From Pelagadaptatus aseana (GTDB taxonomy: Bacteria; Pseudomonadota; Gammaproteobacteria; Pseudomonadales; Cellvibrionaceae), in contig BAABNI010000004.1 in NCBI GenBank assembly GCA_040365065.1, positions 1-64,000 on the forward strand: 64,000 bases of DNA. The letters run 5' to 3'. The notes below the pieces were generated by a model that saw nothing but the letters and a program-made list of their open reading frames with translations, did no database searches and was not told the origin of the DNA. This document shows, one piece after another, positions 63,935 to 64,000 of this stretch (positions are counted from its first letter, which is position 1; each line of letters opens with the position of its first letter). The translations under genes and the position numbers were made by a program.

Positions 63935-63951
63935 CGCACCAATCTGGTGCT
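63935..63951. promoter_or_regulatory. NtrC-type binding site (distal)
   Basis: Second GCACC-N5-GGTGC palindrome (AGCACCAGATTGGTGCG on the minus strand), 66 bp (about six helical turns) upstream of the first. Two sites on one helix face suit an NtrC enhancer. The remaining AT-rich sequence to 64000 shows no gene. Confidence 0.75.
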
Positions 63952-64000
63952 ATAAGTGGCATCAGAACCAAATAAAATTAATTTATTGTTAAAATTCAGT

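Noticed and set aside
63869..63951. Two hairpins as an ANTAR/NasR-type antitermination leader
   Set aside because: The loops are five bases without the A1/G4 hexaloop pattern, and both lie upstream of the sigma-54 promoter. NtrC binding palindromes fit better.

Overview
The window is a chromosomal segment of a gammaproteobacterium. The gene orders sdhCDAB-sucAB-lpdA-sucCD beside a divergent gltA, prmB-aroC-MFS, gpsA-DUF4389-sixA and cobA-nirBD-narK are those of the Pseudomonas/Cellvibrio side of the class. A marine Cellvibrionales-like organism is a reasonable guess, inferred from gene content only. Nearly all of it is dense core genome. I see no prophage, insertion sequence, CRISPR array or rRNA operon.

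Region by region. 1-5.6 kb: guaBA (GMP synthesis), an HcaT-like MFS transporter and aroC, all on the minus strand. 5.7-6.0 kb: two 94-bp palindromic repeat elements in opposite orientation between aroC and prmB. 6-12 kb: prmB, a TauE/SafE permease, folE, and a minus-strand cluster gpsA, DUF4389, sixA, alpha/beta hydrolase, DUF4892/OmpA-like protein. 12-15 kb: htpG behind a sigma-32-type promoter, and two thioesterases. 15-28 kb: a TCA block with sdhCDAB and sucAB-lpdA-sucCD on the minus strand and gltA divergent. 28-31 kb: a chemoreceptor with a FliA-type promoter, convergent with a frameshifted LapG-like protease. 31-37 kb: EamA permease plus FAD oxidase, tRNA-Ala(GGC), a stem-loop cluster, a TonB-dependent receptor plus a second EamA permease, and msrA. 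37-46 kb: GntP permease, lysophospholipid acyltransferase (TTG start), crotonase, diguanylate cyclase, P460-like cytochrome, amidase and GMC oxidoreductase. 46-49 kb: a TolC/NodT-type outer membrane factor, DUF3302 and an HlyD adaptor in one overlapping operon. 49-58 kb: a solute-binding protein, dusA, a TerB-like protein, an HsbA/HsbR-like STAS and PP2C-response-regulator pair, a PilZ protein, a QTMAN-type (tRNA-queuosine mannosyltransferase family) glycosyltransferase, and mlaA. 56.5-64 kb: nitrate/nitrite assimilation (cobA-nirB-nirD-narK) with a PP2C/Ser-Thr kinase fusion at its end, headed by a consensus sigma-54 promoter and two NtrC-type palindromes.

How it fits together. sdh, suc, lpd and gltA supply most of the TCA cycle, with terminators separating the transcripts. 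CobA makes the siroheme precursor that NirB needs, NarK imports the substrate, and the sigma-54/NtrC signals point to nitrogen control. The diguanylate cyclase, PilZ protein, HsbR/HsbA-like pair, chemoreceptor and broken LapG-like gene form a scattered motility/surface-attachment theme.

I did not find a clearly new biological system. The best leads are the 94-bp repeats with variable but self-complementary arms, the adaptor/DUF3302/outer-membrane-factor operon that lacks a classical pump, the kinase-less HsbR-like protein, and the kinase/phosphatase tied to nitrate assimilation.
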